In this document: positions 1 through 9,419 of the stretch, piece after piece
How positions within the stretch are numbered: the stretch's first letter is position 1
Layout: each line of letters begins with the position of its first letter
DNA from: Altererythrobacter epoxidivorans
GTDB taxonomy: Bacteria; Pseudomonadota; Alphaproteobacteria; Sphingomonadales; Sphingomonadaceae
Assembly (NCBI RefSeq): GCF_001281485.1
Contig: NZ_CP012669.1
Span: 2,387,501 to 2,451,500 of the forward strand
Reading direction: 5' to 3'
Length of the DNA stretch: 64,000 bases
The notes under the pieces: generated by a model
Seen by the model: only the letters and a program-made list of their open reading frames with translations
Databases searched by the model: none
Told to the model about the DNA's origin: nothing
Translations under genes and position numbers: made by a program

Positions 1-469
1 CGAAGCCAAAGTTGGAGCACGAGAAAACCGCCATGCGGAAACTGGCAACGTCACCTTCGGGCAAGGTCCTCGTCCGCCCGATCTCTGACAGACCCCCGTC
101 TGGTGCGGTGAAGCGGTAGTAATACCAGCGACCGCCTCGCAGGCCGTCGGCCCAGCTTTTGGCACACCAGTCGTTTTCCGCCTTCGCCAGCGCGCTACCT
201 TCGGCAACGATTTCGGAAAAATCCTCGTTCTCGCTGACCTGCCAGAGCAGCGCCGTATCTTCCTCTGTAACATAGCGGGTCCAGAGCATGACCTTGTCCG
301 GGCCGGGCTCCCCGCTTGCCACACCATGCGTGAAGCCGCTTCCGAAACCGCGCGCTGCCTGGGGCGCCGCAGCCAGGGCCGCGCTGGCCGCGCCGAGCTG
401 GAACAAGCCCCTGCGGCTGAGAGGAAGGGATGGGCGAGCGTGCGTCTGCGGCGGGTCGTTCTTGATCAT
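1..469 (-). CDS. PhoD-like alkaline phosphatase, partial (3' end outside window)
   Basis: Reading the minus strand from the ATG at 469 gives an open frame of 156 codons that runs off the left edge. The N-terminus has a twin-arginine signal (SRRGLFQLGAASAALAAA), followed by FTHGVASGEPGPDKVMLWTR, which matches the start of the PhoD/PhoX-like phosphodiesterase family, and then a fibronectin-like N-terminal domain (RGGRWYYYRF). PhoD enzymes are Tat-exported, metal-dependent phosphomonoesterases/diesterases of the cell envelope that free phosphate from organic esters. The metal-binding catalytic domain is missing because the window ends. The gene is transcribed divergently from the hydrolase that starts at 577. 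No Pho box was identified in the 107-base gap. The family call rests on the N-terminal third only. Confidence 0.85.
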   Translation of the reverse strand, partial: MIKNDPPQTHARPSLPLSRRGLFQLGAASAALAAAPQAARGFGSGFTHGVASGEPGPDKVMLWTRYVTEEDTALLWQVSENEDFSEIVAEGSALAKAENDWCAKSWADGLRGGRWYYYRFTAPDGGLSEIGRTRTLPEGDVASFRMAVFSCSNFGF

Positions 470-576
470 AGGACGCCGAATAAGCTGCTCTTGTGCAAGC
501 AAAATGACAAGCGGATAAACCCCGACCTGCGTCCGCACCCCTTGCCCCGCCCTGCGCGAGACCGCATGTAGCGGGA

Positions 577-1308
577 ATGCAGGATCACAGTTTCCACACA
601 ATGCCAGACGGGCGCCGGATCGCCTATCGGTATGCGAGCGGCGAAGGTCCGGCGATCGTCTTCCTGCCCGGTTACATGTCGGACATGGCGGGCGGCAAGG
701 CGACCGCACTGATGGATTGGGCCCAGGCGAACGGCCGTTCCTGCCTGCTCCTCGATTATTCCGGCTGCGGTGAAAGCGATGGCGATTTTGCAGACGGCAC
801 GCTCAGCCGCTGGCGCGAAGAGGCGATCGCGCTGATCGACCAATTCGTCACCGTTCCCGTCATCATCGTCGGATCTTCCATGGGGGGTTGGCTCAACCTC
901 CTCGTCGCCGAAACGCTGGGGCTCAGGCTCGCCGGGCTGGTCGGTATTGCATCGGCGCCCGATTTCACCGACTGGGGCAGGTCTGAAGCGGACAAGGCGG
1001 CGCTTGTTGCCGGAAAAACGGTTTACGACGAAAACCCCTATGGCCCCGAACCAACGCCCATGCATCCGGGCTTTTTCGCGGACGGGCAGGCCAATCGGCG
1101 GCTTACGTCGACCATTGCGATCGACGCACCGGTCCGCCTCCTGCACGGACAAAAAGACGCCGATGTCCCATGGCAAGTCAGCCTGCAGCTGGCAGAGGCC
1201 TTGCGTTCGGACGATGTACAGGTGACCCTCGTCAAGGATGGCGACCATCGCCTTTCGCGGCACCAGGACATCGCCCTGTTGCTGCGCCTGATAGAGACGA
1301 TCGCCTGA
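577..1308 (+). CDS. alpha/beta hydrolase (serine hydrolase-like)
   Basis: A 243-residue single-domain protein with no signal peptide, so probably cytoplasmic. It shows an alpha/beta hydrolase core: the strand IVFLPGYMSDM (oxyanion region), the nucleophile elbow GSSMGG near residue 95 with Ser as nucleophile, an acidic residue in LLHGQKDADVPW near residue 190, and a His in DGDHRLSRHQD close to the C-terminus. Substrate cannot be told; proteins of this size and type are usually annotated as carboxylesterase or alpha/beta fold hydrolase. It is the first gene of a compact plus-strand unit; the TPR protein starts 23 bases downstream. Confidence 0.85.
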   Translation: MQDHSFHTMPDGRRIAYRYASGEGPAIVFLPGYMSDMAGGKATALMDWAQANGRSCLLLDYSGCGESDGDFADGTLSRWREEAIALIDQFVTVPVIIVGSSMGGWLNLLVAETLGLRLAGLVGIASAPDFTDWGRSEADKAALVAGKTVYDENPYGPEPTPMHPGFFADGQANRRLTSTIAIDAPVRLLHGQKDADVPWQVSLQLAEALRSDDVQVTLVKDGDHRLSRHQDIALLLRLIETIA

Positions 1309-1331
1309 AGGCAGGAAAGACCGGAATACCT

Positions 1332-2183
1332 ATGTCGATAAACCTCCTATCGCTCGCGCTCCCGCTGTTGATGCAGGTTGGCCCCGATCCATCTGCAGGC
1401 GCCATTCCAGGGGTGCCCGACGAACTGGCGAACCGGCCGGCTCGTTCGGTGACTCCCGCTGCGGACATCGATCTTTCGCCATGGCTGACCGAATGCCTTT
1501 TGATCATCGACGAAGATCCTGCGCGGGCTCACAGCCGCGCTCAGATCCGCCGTACGCAGACATCGGGCACCGATCGCGTGCTCGCCAATCACTGCCTCGG
1601 CCTCGCATCGACAAGGCTGGAATTATGGAGCGACGCACAGACGGCATTCGTCGCTGCGCGTGACGAGACGCCAGCAAGCGAGCACGCGATGCGCGCGCGG
1701 TTCGGCGCGATGGCAGCCAATTCCGCCTTGGGCGGAGGCGACGCGGCTGCGGCTATCGCCCTGCTGGACAGGGCTGGCAAAGATGCCGAGGCGTCTGCCT
1801 CGCAAGAACTCATCGCCTTCGTCGCGCTTGATCGTGGCCGGGCGCTCGTCGCACTGGACAGGTTGGAGGAGGCCGGTGCCCAGCTGATCGCGGCACGCGA
1901 CGCGCGGCCTGACGATCCGGAGATTCGCTTGCTGCTGGCTACGCTTCTACGCCGCTTGGGCGAACTCGACCCGGCCCAGACGGAAATAGAGGCAGCAGCT
2001 ACGCTCGCCCCGACCGACCCGGCAATCGCATTGGAAGGGGGCGTGATCGCTATACTTTCCGGCCGCGAGGAAGCGGCGCGGAAAAGCTGGAATTCGGTCA
2101 TCGCGCTGGCCCCCGATTCGGTCGAAGCAGGCCGCGCACGAGAATATCTCGCCCAACTCGAAGAAGGACCCGAAGCCCCTTGA
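1332..2183 (+). CDS. tetratricopeptide repeat protein
   Basis: A 283-residue protein. I take the ATG at 1332, which gives the hydrophobic N-terminus MSINLLSLALPLLMQVG, rather than a start inside the upstream hydrolase. From about residue 90 onward it is Ala/Leu-rich helical sequence with TPR-like periodicity (for example DRLEEAGAQLIAARDARPDD and GELDPAQTEIEAAATLAPTD). TPR proteins are scaffolds; no enzymatic motif is present. The N-terminal hydrophobic stretch suggests export or membrane anchoring. Its stop overlaps the TTG start of the next gene, so the two are likely translationally coupled. Specific function unknown. Confidence 0.75.
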   Translation: MSINLLSLALPLLMQVGPDPSAGAIPGVPDELANRPARSVTPAADIDLSPWLTECLLIIDEDPARAHSRAQIRRTQTSGTDRVLANHCLGLASTRLELWSDAQTAFVAARDETPASEHAMRARFGAMAANSALGGGDAAAAIALLDRAGKDAEASASQELIAFVALDRGRALVALDRLEEAGAQLIAARDARPDDPEIRLLLATLLRRLGELDPAQTEIEAAATLAPTDPAIALEGGVIAILSGREEAARKSWNSVIALAPDSVEAGRAREYLAQLEEGPEAP

Positions 2184-3172
2184 CCAAAAAGCCCGAGCTT
2201 TCCGTTCTCGACCTCGTGCCCGTGCGCGAAGGTGGGTCGGTGCCACAGGCTCTCGCTGCCGCGACCGATCTTGCGCAGTCGGCGGACCGCTTCGGCTACA
2301 AGCGTTTCTGGGTTGCCGAGCATCACGCGATGGAAGGTATCGCAGGTGGCGCGACCTCGGTCGTGCTGGCGCATATCGGCAATGCTACCTCGAGGATCCG
2401 GATTGGATCGGGCGGGATCATGCTGCCCAATCACACGCCGTTCCAGATTGCCGAACAGTTCGGAACGCTCGACGCGCTTTTCCCGGGCCGCGTCGATCTC
2501 GGCCTTGGCCGGGCTCCGGGCGCCGGGCCGGAATTGCAGCGCGCGCTGCGCAAGAACCTGCACCAGGCATCCGAATATTTCCCGCAGGACGTGGTCGAAC
2601 TGCGCGCGCTCATGCGTGGCGATCCGTCCCTGCCGATCAAGGCGACACCCGGTTTCGGGGCAGAGGTCGAATTCTGGATGCTGGGGTCGAGCCTCTTTGG
2701 TGCTCAGCTCGCGGCAAAGCTCGGCATGCCCTATGCCTTTGCCGCGCATTTTGCGCCCGATCATCTCGATCAGGCGCTCGAAATCTACAGGAGGGATTTC
2801 GAACCGTCGGAAGACCTCGACCGCCCGCATGTCATGGTCGCCATGAACGTGTTTGCGGCAGATACCGACGAGGACGCGCGCCTGCTCGCTTCCAGCCAGC
2901 AACAGAGCTTCGTCAGGTTGCGCACCGGGCAACCGGGCAAGCTGCCGCCGCCGATCCCGGCCTATACCGACAGCTTACCGGTTCAAGCGAGAGCCATGCT
3001 CGAACATATCGGCCAGGCTGCTGCGGTCGGTTCGCCTGAGACAGTTCGCAATGCCATTTCCGCTTTTGTTGAAAGGACCGGCGCAGACGAGATCATGTGT
3101 TCCGGCGCGACCTTCGATCCCGATGCCCGGGTCCGATCGCTCGAACTGACGATGCAGGCGATCGCCGGTTGA
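2180..3172 (+). CDS. LLM class flavin-dependent oxidoreductase (bacterial luciferase-like)
   Basis: A 330-residue protein of the luciferase-like monooxygenase family: N-terminal LSVLDLVPVREGG, then YKRFWVAEHHAMEGIAG, IRIGSGGIMLPNHTPF and the FPGRVDLGLGRAPG segment, which are typical of the single-component YvbT/MsnO8-like branch. The family uses FMNH2 and oxygen to oxidise small organic substrates; substrate here is unknown. The start is a TTG at 2180 that overlaps the TGA of the TPR gene (TTGA). It is preferred because the family-conserved N-terminus begins directly after it and no ATG is available before residue 50. Last gene of the 577-3172 unit. Confidence 0.88.
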   Translation: MTKKPELSVLDLVPVREGGSVPQALAAATDLAQSADRFGYKRFWVAEHHAMEGIAGGATSVVLAHIGNATSRIRIGSGGIMLPNHTPFQIAEQFGTLDALFPGRVDLGLGRAPGAGPELQRALRKNLHQASEYFPQDVVELRALMRGDPSLPIKATPGFGAEVEFWMLGSSLFGAQLAAKLGMPYAFAAHFAPDHLDQALEIYRRDFEPSEDLDRPHVMVAMNVFAADTDEDARLLASSQQQSFVRLRTGQPGKLPPPIPAYTDSLPVQARAMLEHIGQAAAVGSPETVRNAISAFVERTGADEIMCSGATFDPDARVRSLELTMQAIAG

Positions 3173-3356
3173 ACGACCGAACCCGGACGGGCAGGGTCAC
3201 GAGTCCCAAGGGACGACATGGCAGCAGTATGACCGGAAGGGTTTGGCCAGCCGCTGCCATTGTCATGTTATAGAGAGACGCCGCGCGATGCGGGCGGCAA
3301 GGGTGAAAATCGGCGCTTGCGGAGCGCGCAGCGCAGTCCTATCGACGAAACCTTGC

Positions 3357-3383
3357 TGCGTAAGAGAACAATAATATTACGCA
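3357..3383 (+). promoter_or_regulatory. inverted repeat upstream of glutamate dehydrogenase
   Basis: TGCGTAA (3357-3363) and TTACGCA (3377-3383) form a perfect 7-bp inverted repeat with a 13-base A/T-rich spacer, about 20 bases before the ATG of the glutamate dehydrogenase gene. It could be an operator for a repressor or a leader hairpin. No regulator can be assigned from sequence alone. Confidence 0.35.
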
Positions 3384-3402
3384 CGCGGAATGGAGCAGGA
3401 CG

Positions 3403-6400
3403 ATGGTTTCGAAGTCCAAGCAGACATCGCAGGAACAGATGCTGAAGCAATTGGCGCAACTGATGCGCAAATCGATCCTTCCGGGCGACACCCCGCTCGG
3501 CGGAAAGGCCCTCGAAGACGCGGCGGCATTCTTGCTCGATACCGCAATGGAACGCGAGCCGGAGCGTTCGGCGATGGCCGTCACCAGCGTCGGCGAAGAT
3601 CGGCGCGTGGTCCGGATCGCCGTCGTCAATGATGACATGCCGTTCCTGGTCGACTCGCTCGCTGCGACGATTGCCGCACAAGGCCTTGCCATCGACCTCC
3701 TGCTGCACCCCATCGTTCCCGTCCGGCGTGACGACAAGGGCCGGCTGACGTCGCTCAATGAAAAGACGGCCGACGGCGACAGCCGCGAATCGATGATCTA
3801 CATCGAGACCGAGCGCGTCGATGCACGCCAGCGCCGCCTCCTGGAGCAGTCCTTGCGCCAGACCCTTGGCGATGTGCGCGCTGCGGTGCGCGACTGGCCC
3901 CGCCTGCAGAAGCAGATGGCCGAGGACATGGCGCTGCTGCGGAAGGAAGAAAACGTCCAGCTTCTCGAATGGCTCAATTCGGGAATGCTGACCCAGCTTG
4001 GCCATATTACCCGCCACCGCGACGGCAGCCATTCCGACCTTCTGGGCATTGCTCGCAAGAGCGCCAAGAAATTGCTGGCTGACAGTTCCTATGACCGCGC
4101 GTTCAACTGGTTTGACCAGCGCGGCGTGCGCGGAGAACGTCACGACCTCCTGATCGTGAAGGCCAACCGGGTTTCCAACGTTCATCGCCGCGTGCCGCTC
4201 GACCTGTTCATCATTCCCGTCCGGAAAGACGGCGCGAAGGATGGCAAGGTCGAAGCGCTCTCGATCCATGCGGGCGTCTGGACCAGCGCGGCTCTCGCTA
4301 CCCCGCCGCACAAGGTGCCTCGCCTGCGCACCGCATTGGGCAGGCTCGCTGAAAAACTGGGCTTCGACCCGTCGAGCCACGATGGCAAATCGCTCGTCCA
4401 TGCATTGACGGCCCTGCCGCACGACCTGCTGATCGGTTTCGCGCCCGAGGACATCGAGCGCGTAGCAACCGCCATGATGAGCCTGACCGATCGGCCGCGC
4501 CCTCGCCTCGCACTGATCGAAGCGCCTCTCGCCCGCCACCTGTTCGCCTTCGTGTGGTTGCCGCGTGACATGGTCTCGACGCAGCTGCGTCACCAGATCA
4601 GGGACGTGCTGACTGCATCACATGGATGCGAACTGCTCGACTGGAGCCTCGAGGTCGAAGGCGGCAATCTCGCCCTCCTTCGCTTCGTCCTGGACATCCG
4701 CGAAGCGCAAGCCTTGCCCGACGAGATCGCTCTTGAAACGCAGCTGCAGGACCTGCTGCGCGGTTGGGGCGAAGCGGTCGAACGCCACCTTGCCGAACAC
4801 GAGGACCCGGCGCGCGCCGCAGCGATCGCCGCCCGCTATGCCCCTTCTTTCCCTCAGGGATATCGTTCCGATTACGGCGCTGCGGAAGCAGCCGTCGACA
4901 TCCAGCGCCTGCGGTCGCTCGGTGCCGAAAGCGGGATCGAACGCGATGCGCGGCTCTACCACCTCGAAGGCGACAAGCCCGACCAGCTGCGCCTCAAGAT
5001 TTACCAGCACGAAGGTTCACTGCCTTTGTCGGATGCCGTACCGGCGCTTGAAAACTTCGGGTTCCGGGTCATGTCCGAAATCCCGACGCCCCTTGATGGC
5101 GGGGCAATGGGCACGATCCACGACTTCGTCGTTGCACTCGCGGAAGGTGACAGCGCGAGCGCGCTGCTGGAACGTTCCGGAGAAATCGAGACCGCGCTTT
5201 CGGCAGTTCTCAACGGCCAGGCCGAAAGCGATGCCTTCAACCGCCTCGTCGTCGGTGCAGGCCTGAGCGCAGGCGAAGCCAACTGGATGCGCGCGTTCTA
5301 TCGCTATCTGCGCCAAGCCGGGATGAGTTTCACCATCTATACGGTCGTCGACGCGCTGAGCGCAGCGCCGCAGGTGACCCGCCCGCTTATCGATCTCTTC
5401 TACGCCAAGCACGATCCTTCCTTTGGCGGAGACCGCACCGACGCCGCCAAGGCGGCACGCGATGCCGTTCGCAAGGGCCTCGCCAAGGTGCAGGCAATCA
5501 ACGACGACAGGCTGCTGCGTCTGTATCAATCGGTGGTGGGCGCCATCCTGCGCACCAATGCCTTTGCCCCGGCAGCCGAGGAAGCGCTGGCGTTCAAGAT
5601 CGATTCCAGTCGCATCCCGATCCTTCCGAAACCGATCCCATGGCGCGAGATATTCGTCTATTCCCGCAGGGTCGAAGGCATCCATCTGCGTGCCGGTCCG
5701 GTTGCACGCGGCGGCCTTCGCTGGTCGGACAGGCGCGACGACTTCCGCACCGAAATCCTCGGCCTGATGAAGGCGCAGCGCGTGAAGAACGCCGTCATCG
5801 TCCCGACCGGGGCCAAGGGCGGTTTCTATCCCAAGCTGCTGCCCAACCCGGCGCGCGACCGCGATGGCTGGGCCGCCGAAGGACAGGCGAGCTACGAGAT
5901 CTTCATCCGTTCGCTCTTGTCGGTCACCGACAACATCGTGGAAGGTGAAGTCGTCCACCCCGAATACGTGGTGACGCATGATGGCGAAGACCCGTATTTC
6001 GTGGTCGCCGCCGACAAGGGCACTGCGCGCTTTTCCGACGTGGCCAACGCCATCGCCGAAAGCCGGGACTTCTGGCTCGACGATGCCTTCGCCAGCGGCG
6101 GCTCCAATGGCTACGACCACAAGGCGATGGGCATCACTGCCCGGGGTGCGTGGGTATCGGTCCAGCGGCACTTCCTCGAAATGGGAATCGACGTCCAGAA
6201 GGATACTGTTCGCGTGGTCGGTTGCGGCGACATGTCGGGCGACGTGTTCGGCAATGGCATGCTGCTGTCCAAGGCGATCAAGCTGGTCGCAGCCTTCGAC
6301 CACCGCCACATCTTCATCGATCCCAATCCCGACCCGGCGGCAAGCTGGAAGGAGCGTAAGCGCCTTTACGACCTGCCGCGGTCGAGCTGGGAAGACTATG

Positions 6401-8100
6401 ACGCTTCGCTGATCAGCAAGGGTGGCGGCGTGTTCCCGCGCGATGCAAAGCAGATCAAGCTGACAAAGCAGATGCAGGACGCTCTTGGCATCGAAGCCAA
6501 GACGATCGAACCCGATGCGCTGATTTCTGCGATCCTGCGCAGCCCCGTCGACCTGATCTGGTTCGGCGGCATCGGCACCTACATCAAGGACGAGAGCGAG
6601 AATAACGTCCAGGTCGGCGACCCTGCCAATGATCCGCTCCGCGTGAATGCGAGCGAATTGCGCGCAAAGGTTATCGGCGAAGGTGCCAACCTCGGCGTGA
6701 CGCAGGCCGGGCGCATTGCTTTCTCGCTGAAGGGCGGACGCATCAACACCGACTTCATCGACAATTCGGCTGGCGTCGATTGCTCGGACAACGAGGTCAA
6801 CATCAAGATTGCGCTGGCTGCTGCGCGGCGCGCCGGAAAGATATCCGAAAAGAGCCGCAATACGCTGCTCGAAAGCATGACCGACGAAGTCGCCGACATC
6901 GTGCTCGAGGACAACCGGCTGCAGGCACTCGCCCTCTCGATTGCAGAGGCTGGCGGCCCCGATGCGCTGGCATCGCAGCTGCGCCTGATCGAGCGGCTCG
7001 AGGAAATGAACGCGCTCGACCGGCGGACCGAAGGCCTCGCCGATCACGAAACGTTGATGCGCCGGGTCGGCGATGGCCGAGGGCTGACACGCCCCGAACT
7101 CGCCGTGCTGCTGTCTTCGACCAAGCTGGTGCTGCAGGATGCAATCGAGAACTGCGCGCTGCCGGAAGATCCGCTGATGGAGAAGGTTCTCATCGAAGCC
7201 TTCCCCGAGCCGATGCAGAAGAAATTCGCGCCGCAGATTCGCGAGCATCGCCTGCGCCGCGAACTGATCGCGACCGAGCTGGCCAACCGCATCGTCAACC
7301 GGCTGGGCATCATCCATCCCTTCGAACTGGTCGAGGAAGAAGGCGTCGAACTGGCCCAGGTCGCTGCCGCATTCGTCTCCGCTGATCGCCTGTTCGATCT
7401 CGAATCGCTGTGGAGCCAGCTCGAAACCGCAGACATGCCGGAAACCGCCAGGATCCTCCTGTTCGACCGTGTGTCCGCCGCAGTCGGCAACCTGATGTCG
7501 GATATCCTGCGATCGTCGGCAGGCAATGTCCGGCCGTCCGAACTGGTCGAGGAACTTGGCAAGACGGTCGCGAAACTTTCCGATGCGGTCCCCGAACTGC
7601 TGGCAGGACAGTCGCGCAAGCAGTCGGCCAATCTGAAGGACGGCTTCGTGGACGCCGGCGCGAACGACAAGCTTGCTGCAAGGGTCGTCCACCTGTTCGA
7701 TCTGGACGGTTCGGTCGGTATCGCCAGCCTTGCACGCGAAAGCGGCATGGACCCACTGGAACTGACACGCGCGTTCACGAATATCGGCGACAAGCTGGGC
7801 CTCGACTGGGCGCAGGGAACTGCCGCGCTGATGAACCCCTCGGACGTCTGGGAACGTCTGCTGATCGACGGCCTCGCCAGGGATTTCCAGCACATGCGGC
7901 TCGAATTCCTGCGCCGCCTGCTCAGGCGCAAGGAAAGCCGGGAAGACCCGGAAAATGCCGTCTGCAACTGGGCCGAAGCCAACGCGGTTGCCGTACGCCA
8001 ATTCCGTTCGATGATCGCGCGCGCGCAGGCCCACACCCCGGTCGCACCGGCCATGCTGGCACAGATTGCAAGCCAGGCGCGCAACTTGCTGGAACGCTGA
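3403..8100 (+). CDS. gdhZ: NAD-specific glutamate dehydrogenase, large (180 kDa) class
   Basis: A 1565-residue protein, the usual length for the alphaproteobacterial 180-kDa NAD-dependent glutamate dehydrogenase. It oxidises glutamate to 2-oxoglutarate and ammonium, feeding carbon into the TCA cycle during amino acid catabolism. The N-terminal half holds regulatory ACT/PAS-like regions (for example RRVPLDLFIIPVRK). The catalytic core carries RGGLRWSDRRDDFRTEILGL and NAVIVPTGAKGGF near residues 770-815, and the dinucleotide-binding segment VGCGDMSGDVFGNGML near residue 942. Ends with a conserved helical C-terminal domain. The start ATG follows AGCAGGACG. It appears monocistronic. The symbol follows Caulobacter/Brucella usage; family assignment is firm, regulation is not visible beyond the upstream inverted repeat. 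Confidence 0.96.
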   Translation: MVSKSKQTSQEQMLKQLAQLMRKSILPGDTPLGGKALEDAAAFLLDTAMEREPERSAMAVTSVGEDRRVVRIAVVNDDMPFLVDSLAATIAAQGLAIDLLLHPIVPVRRDDKGRLTSLNEKTADGDSRESMIYIETERVDARQRRLLEQSLRQTLGDVRAAVRDWPRLQKQMAEDMALLRKEENVQLLEWLNSGMLTQLGHITRHRDGSHSDLLGIARKSAKKLLADSSYDRAFNWFDQRGVRGERHDLLIVKANRVSNVHRRVPLDLFIIPVRKDGAKDGKVEALSIHAGVWTSAALATPPHKVPRLRTALGRLAEKLGFDPSSHDGKSLVHALTALPHDLLIGFAPEDIERVATAMMSLTDRPRPRLALIEAPLARHLFAFVWLPRDMVSTQLRHQIRDVLTASHGCELLDWSLEVEGGNLALLRFVLDIREAQALPDEIALETQLQDLLRGWGEAVERHLAEHEDPARAAAIAARYAPSFPQGYRSDYGAAEAAVDIQRLRSLGAESGIERDARLYHLEGDKPDQLRLKIYQHEGSLPLSDAVPALENFGFRVMSEIPTPLDGGAMGTIHDFVVALAEGDSASALLERSGEIETALSAVLNGQAESDAFNRLVVGAGLSAGEANWMRAFYRYLRQAGMSFTIYTVVDALSAAPQVTRPLIDLFYAKHDPSFGGDRTDAAKAARDAVRKGLAKVQAINDDRLLRLYQSVVGAILRTNAFAPAAEEALAFKIDSSRIPILPKPIPWREIFVYSRRVEGIHLRAGPVARGGLRWSDRRDDFRTEILGLMKAQRVKNAVIVPTGAKGGFYPKLLPNPARDRDGWAAEGQASYEIFIRSLLSVTDNIVEGEVVHPEYVVTHDGEDPYFVVAADKGTARFSDVANAIAESRDFWLDDAFASGGSNGYDHKAMGITARGAWVSVQRHFLEMGIDVQKDTVRVVGCGDMSGDVFGNGMLLSKAIKLVAAFDHRHIFIDPNPDPAASWKERKRLYDLPRSSWEDYDASLISKGGGVFPRDAKQIKLTKQMQDALGIEAKTIEPDALISAILRSPVDLIWFGGIGTYIKDESENNVQVGDPANDPLRVNASELRAKVIGEGANLGVTQAGRIAFSLKGGRINTDFIDNSAGVDCSDNEVNIKIALAAARRAGKISEKSRNTLLESMTDEVADIVLEDNRLQALALSIAEAGGPDALASQLRLIERLEEMNALDRRTEGLADHETLMRRVGDGRGLTRPELAVLLSSTKLVLQDAIENCALPEDPLMEKVLIEAFPEPMQKKFAPQIREHRLRRELIATELANRIVNRLGIIHPFELVEEEGVELAQVAAAFVSADRLFDLESLWSQLETADMPETARILLFDRVSAAVGNLMSDILRSSAGNVRPSELVEELGKTVAKLSDAVPELLAGQSRKQSANLKDGFVDAGANDKLAARVVHLFDLDGSVGIASLARESGMDPLELTRAFTNIGDKLGLDWAQGTAALMNPSDVWERLLIDGLARDFQHMRLEFLRRLLRRKESREDPENAVCNWAEANAVAVRQFRSMIARAQAHTPVAPAMLAQIASQARNLLER

Positions 8101-8153
8101 GGTCGGGCGCCTGAAAGCTTGACCTCGCCGCGTTTTGCGGCAACCCACGCGGC

Positions 8154-9383
8154 ATGAAACAGGCAGATGTCGTCATCGTGGGTACGGGCCACGGCGGGGC
8201 GCAGGCAGCGATTGCGCTGCGGCAACAGGGGCACGAGGATTCGATCCTCATGATCGGTCGCGACCGTGAGCTTCCCTACGAACGCCCGCCGCTGTCGAAG
8301 GAATATCTCGCCGGCGACAAGCCGTTCGAGCGGATCATGATCCGTCCGGAAAAGTTCTGGACCGAAAAGAACGTCGAGTTCCGCCAGGGCGAAGCCGTGA
8401 CCGAAGTGGACTGGATGGCGCACGAGGTCGTGCTGTCGGGCGGCGACCGGGTCGGATACCGCAAGCTGATCTGGAGTGGCGGCGGCGACCCGCGCCGGCT
8501 TTCTTGCGCCGGGGCGAATCTCAAGGGCGTTCATTGCGTGCGCGACAAGAGCGACGTCGATGCCGTGATGGCCCAGCTGGAAAATGGTGCAAATCGCGCC
8601 GTCGTCATCGGCGGCGGCTATATCGGGCTCGAAGCGGCTGCTGTCCTTCGCAAGCTCGGCTGCGACGTCGTCCTGCTCGAAGCGCTCCCGCGCGTTCTTG
8701 CGCGCGTTGCAGGCGAAGACCTTTCCACATTCTATCAGGAAGAACACCGGCGCCAGGGCGTCGACCTGCGGCTCGAGACCACGGTGGAAGCCATCGAGGG
8801 ATCCGACGGCCAGGTCACGGGTGTCCGCGTGGCTGGCGGGGAAGTGGTCCCTTGCGACATGGTCATCGTCGGGATCGGGATCGTTCCTTCGGTGGCGCCG
8901 CTGATTGCAGCAGGGGCGGCAGGATCGAACGGCGTCGATGTGGATGTCTATTGCCGCACTACCCTCGACGACATCTACGCCATCGGCGACTGCGCTGCGC
9001 ACGCCAATCCCTTTGCCGACCAGGCCGTCATCCGTCTGGAATCGGTCCAGAACGCCAACGACATGGCCAACACGGTTGCCCGCGCGATCATGGGGGACAA
9101 GCAGCCATATCACGCGCTGCCGTGGTTCTGGTCGAACCAGTACGATCTCAAGCTGCAGACGGCGGGGCTCAACCTCGATTACGACGACGCGGTCCTGCGG
9201 GGCGATCCTGCCGAACGGAAGTTCACGGTCGTTTATCTGAAGGAAGGACGACCGATCGCCTTCGACTGCGTCAATTCGGTGAAGGATTACGTCCAGGGCC
9301 GCAAGCTGCTCGAAAACGGTGTCGGCGTGGTCGATCGGGAAACGCTCGCCAATCCCGATATTCCCTTGAAAGAACTTTTGTAA
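8154..9383 (+). CDS. ferredoxin/rubredoxin reductase-type FAD-dependent oxidoreductase
   Basis: A 409-residue flavoprotein. The N-terminal FAD-binding motif is [14 protein letters not shown], followed by [16 protein letters not shown], which is diagnostic for the reductase family that serves class I P450s and Rieske oxygenases (CamA, ThcD, AlkT-like). A second Rossmann motif for NAD(P)[16 protein letters not shown], lies near residue 149, and the FAD-contacting [10 protein letters not shown] near residue 275. It should pass electrons from NAD(P)H to a small [2Fe-2S] ferredoxin. A CYP153-like P450 lies 4.6 kb downstream, but no ferredoxin gene is present in the window. The CoA-transferase follows within 40 bases, so the two may be cotranscribed. 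Confidence 0.9.
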   Translation: MKQADVVIVGTGHGGAQAAIALRQQGHEDSILMIGRDRELPYERPPLSKEYLAGDKPFERIMIRPEKFWTEKNVEFRQGEAVTEVDWMAHEVVLSGGDRVGYRKLIWSGGGDPRRLSCAGANLKGVHCVRDKSDVDAVMAQLENGANRAVVIGGGYIGLEAAAVLRKLGCDVVLLEALPRVLARVAGEDLSTFYQEEHRRQGVDLRLETTVEAIEGSDGQVTGVRVAGGEVVPCDMVIVGIGIVPSVAPLIAAGAAGSNGVDVDVYCRTTLDDIYAIGDCAAHANPFADQAVIRLESVQNANDMANTVARAIMGDKQPYHALPWFWSNQYDLKLQTAGLNLDYDDAVLRGDPAERKFTVVYLKEGRPIAFDCVNSVKDYVQGRKLLENGVGVVDRETLANPDIPLKELL

Positions 9384-9419
9384 GGAGCGCCTGTGATCGG
9401 GGGAGGAGACGGCAAGCCC

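Noticed and set aside
5017..8148. Very long minus-strand open frame opposite the glutamate dehydrogenase gene (and a similar one at 7044-10433)
   Set aside because: It is antisense to a well-conserved gene, its residue make-up (Arg, His, Gly-rich) is typical of shadow frames in high-GC DNA, and no protein motif is present.
8101..8153. Small hairpin GCCGC-gtttt-GCGGC after the glutamate dehydrogenase gene as a terminator
   Set aside because: The stem is only five base pairs and no T-run follows.
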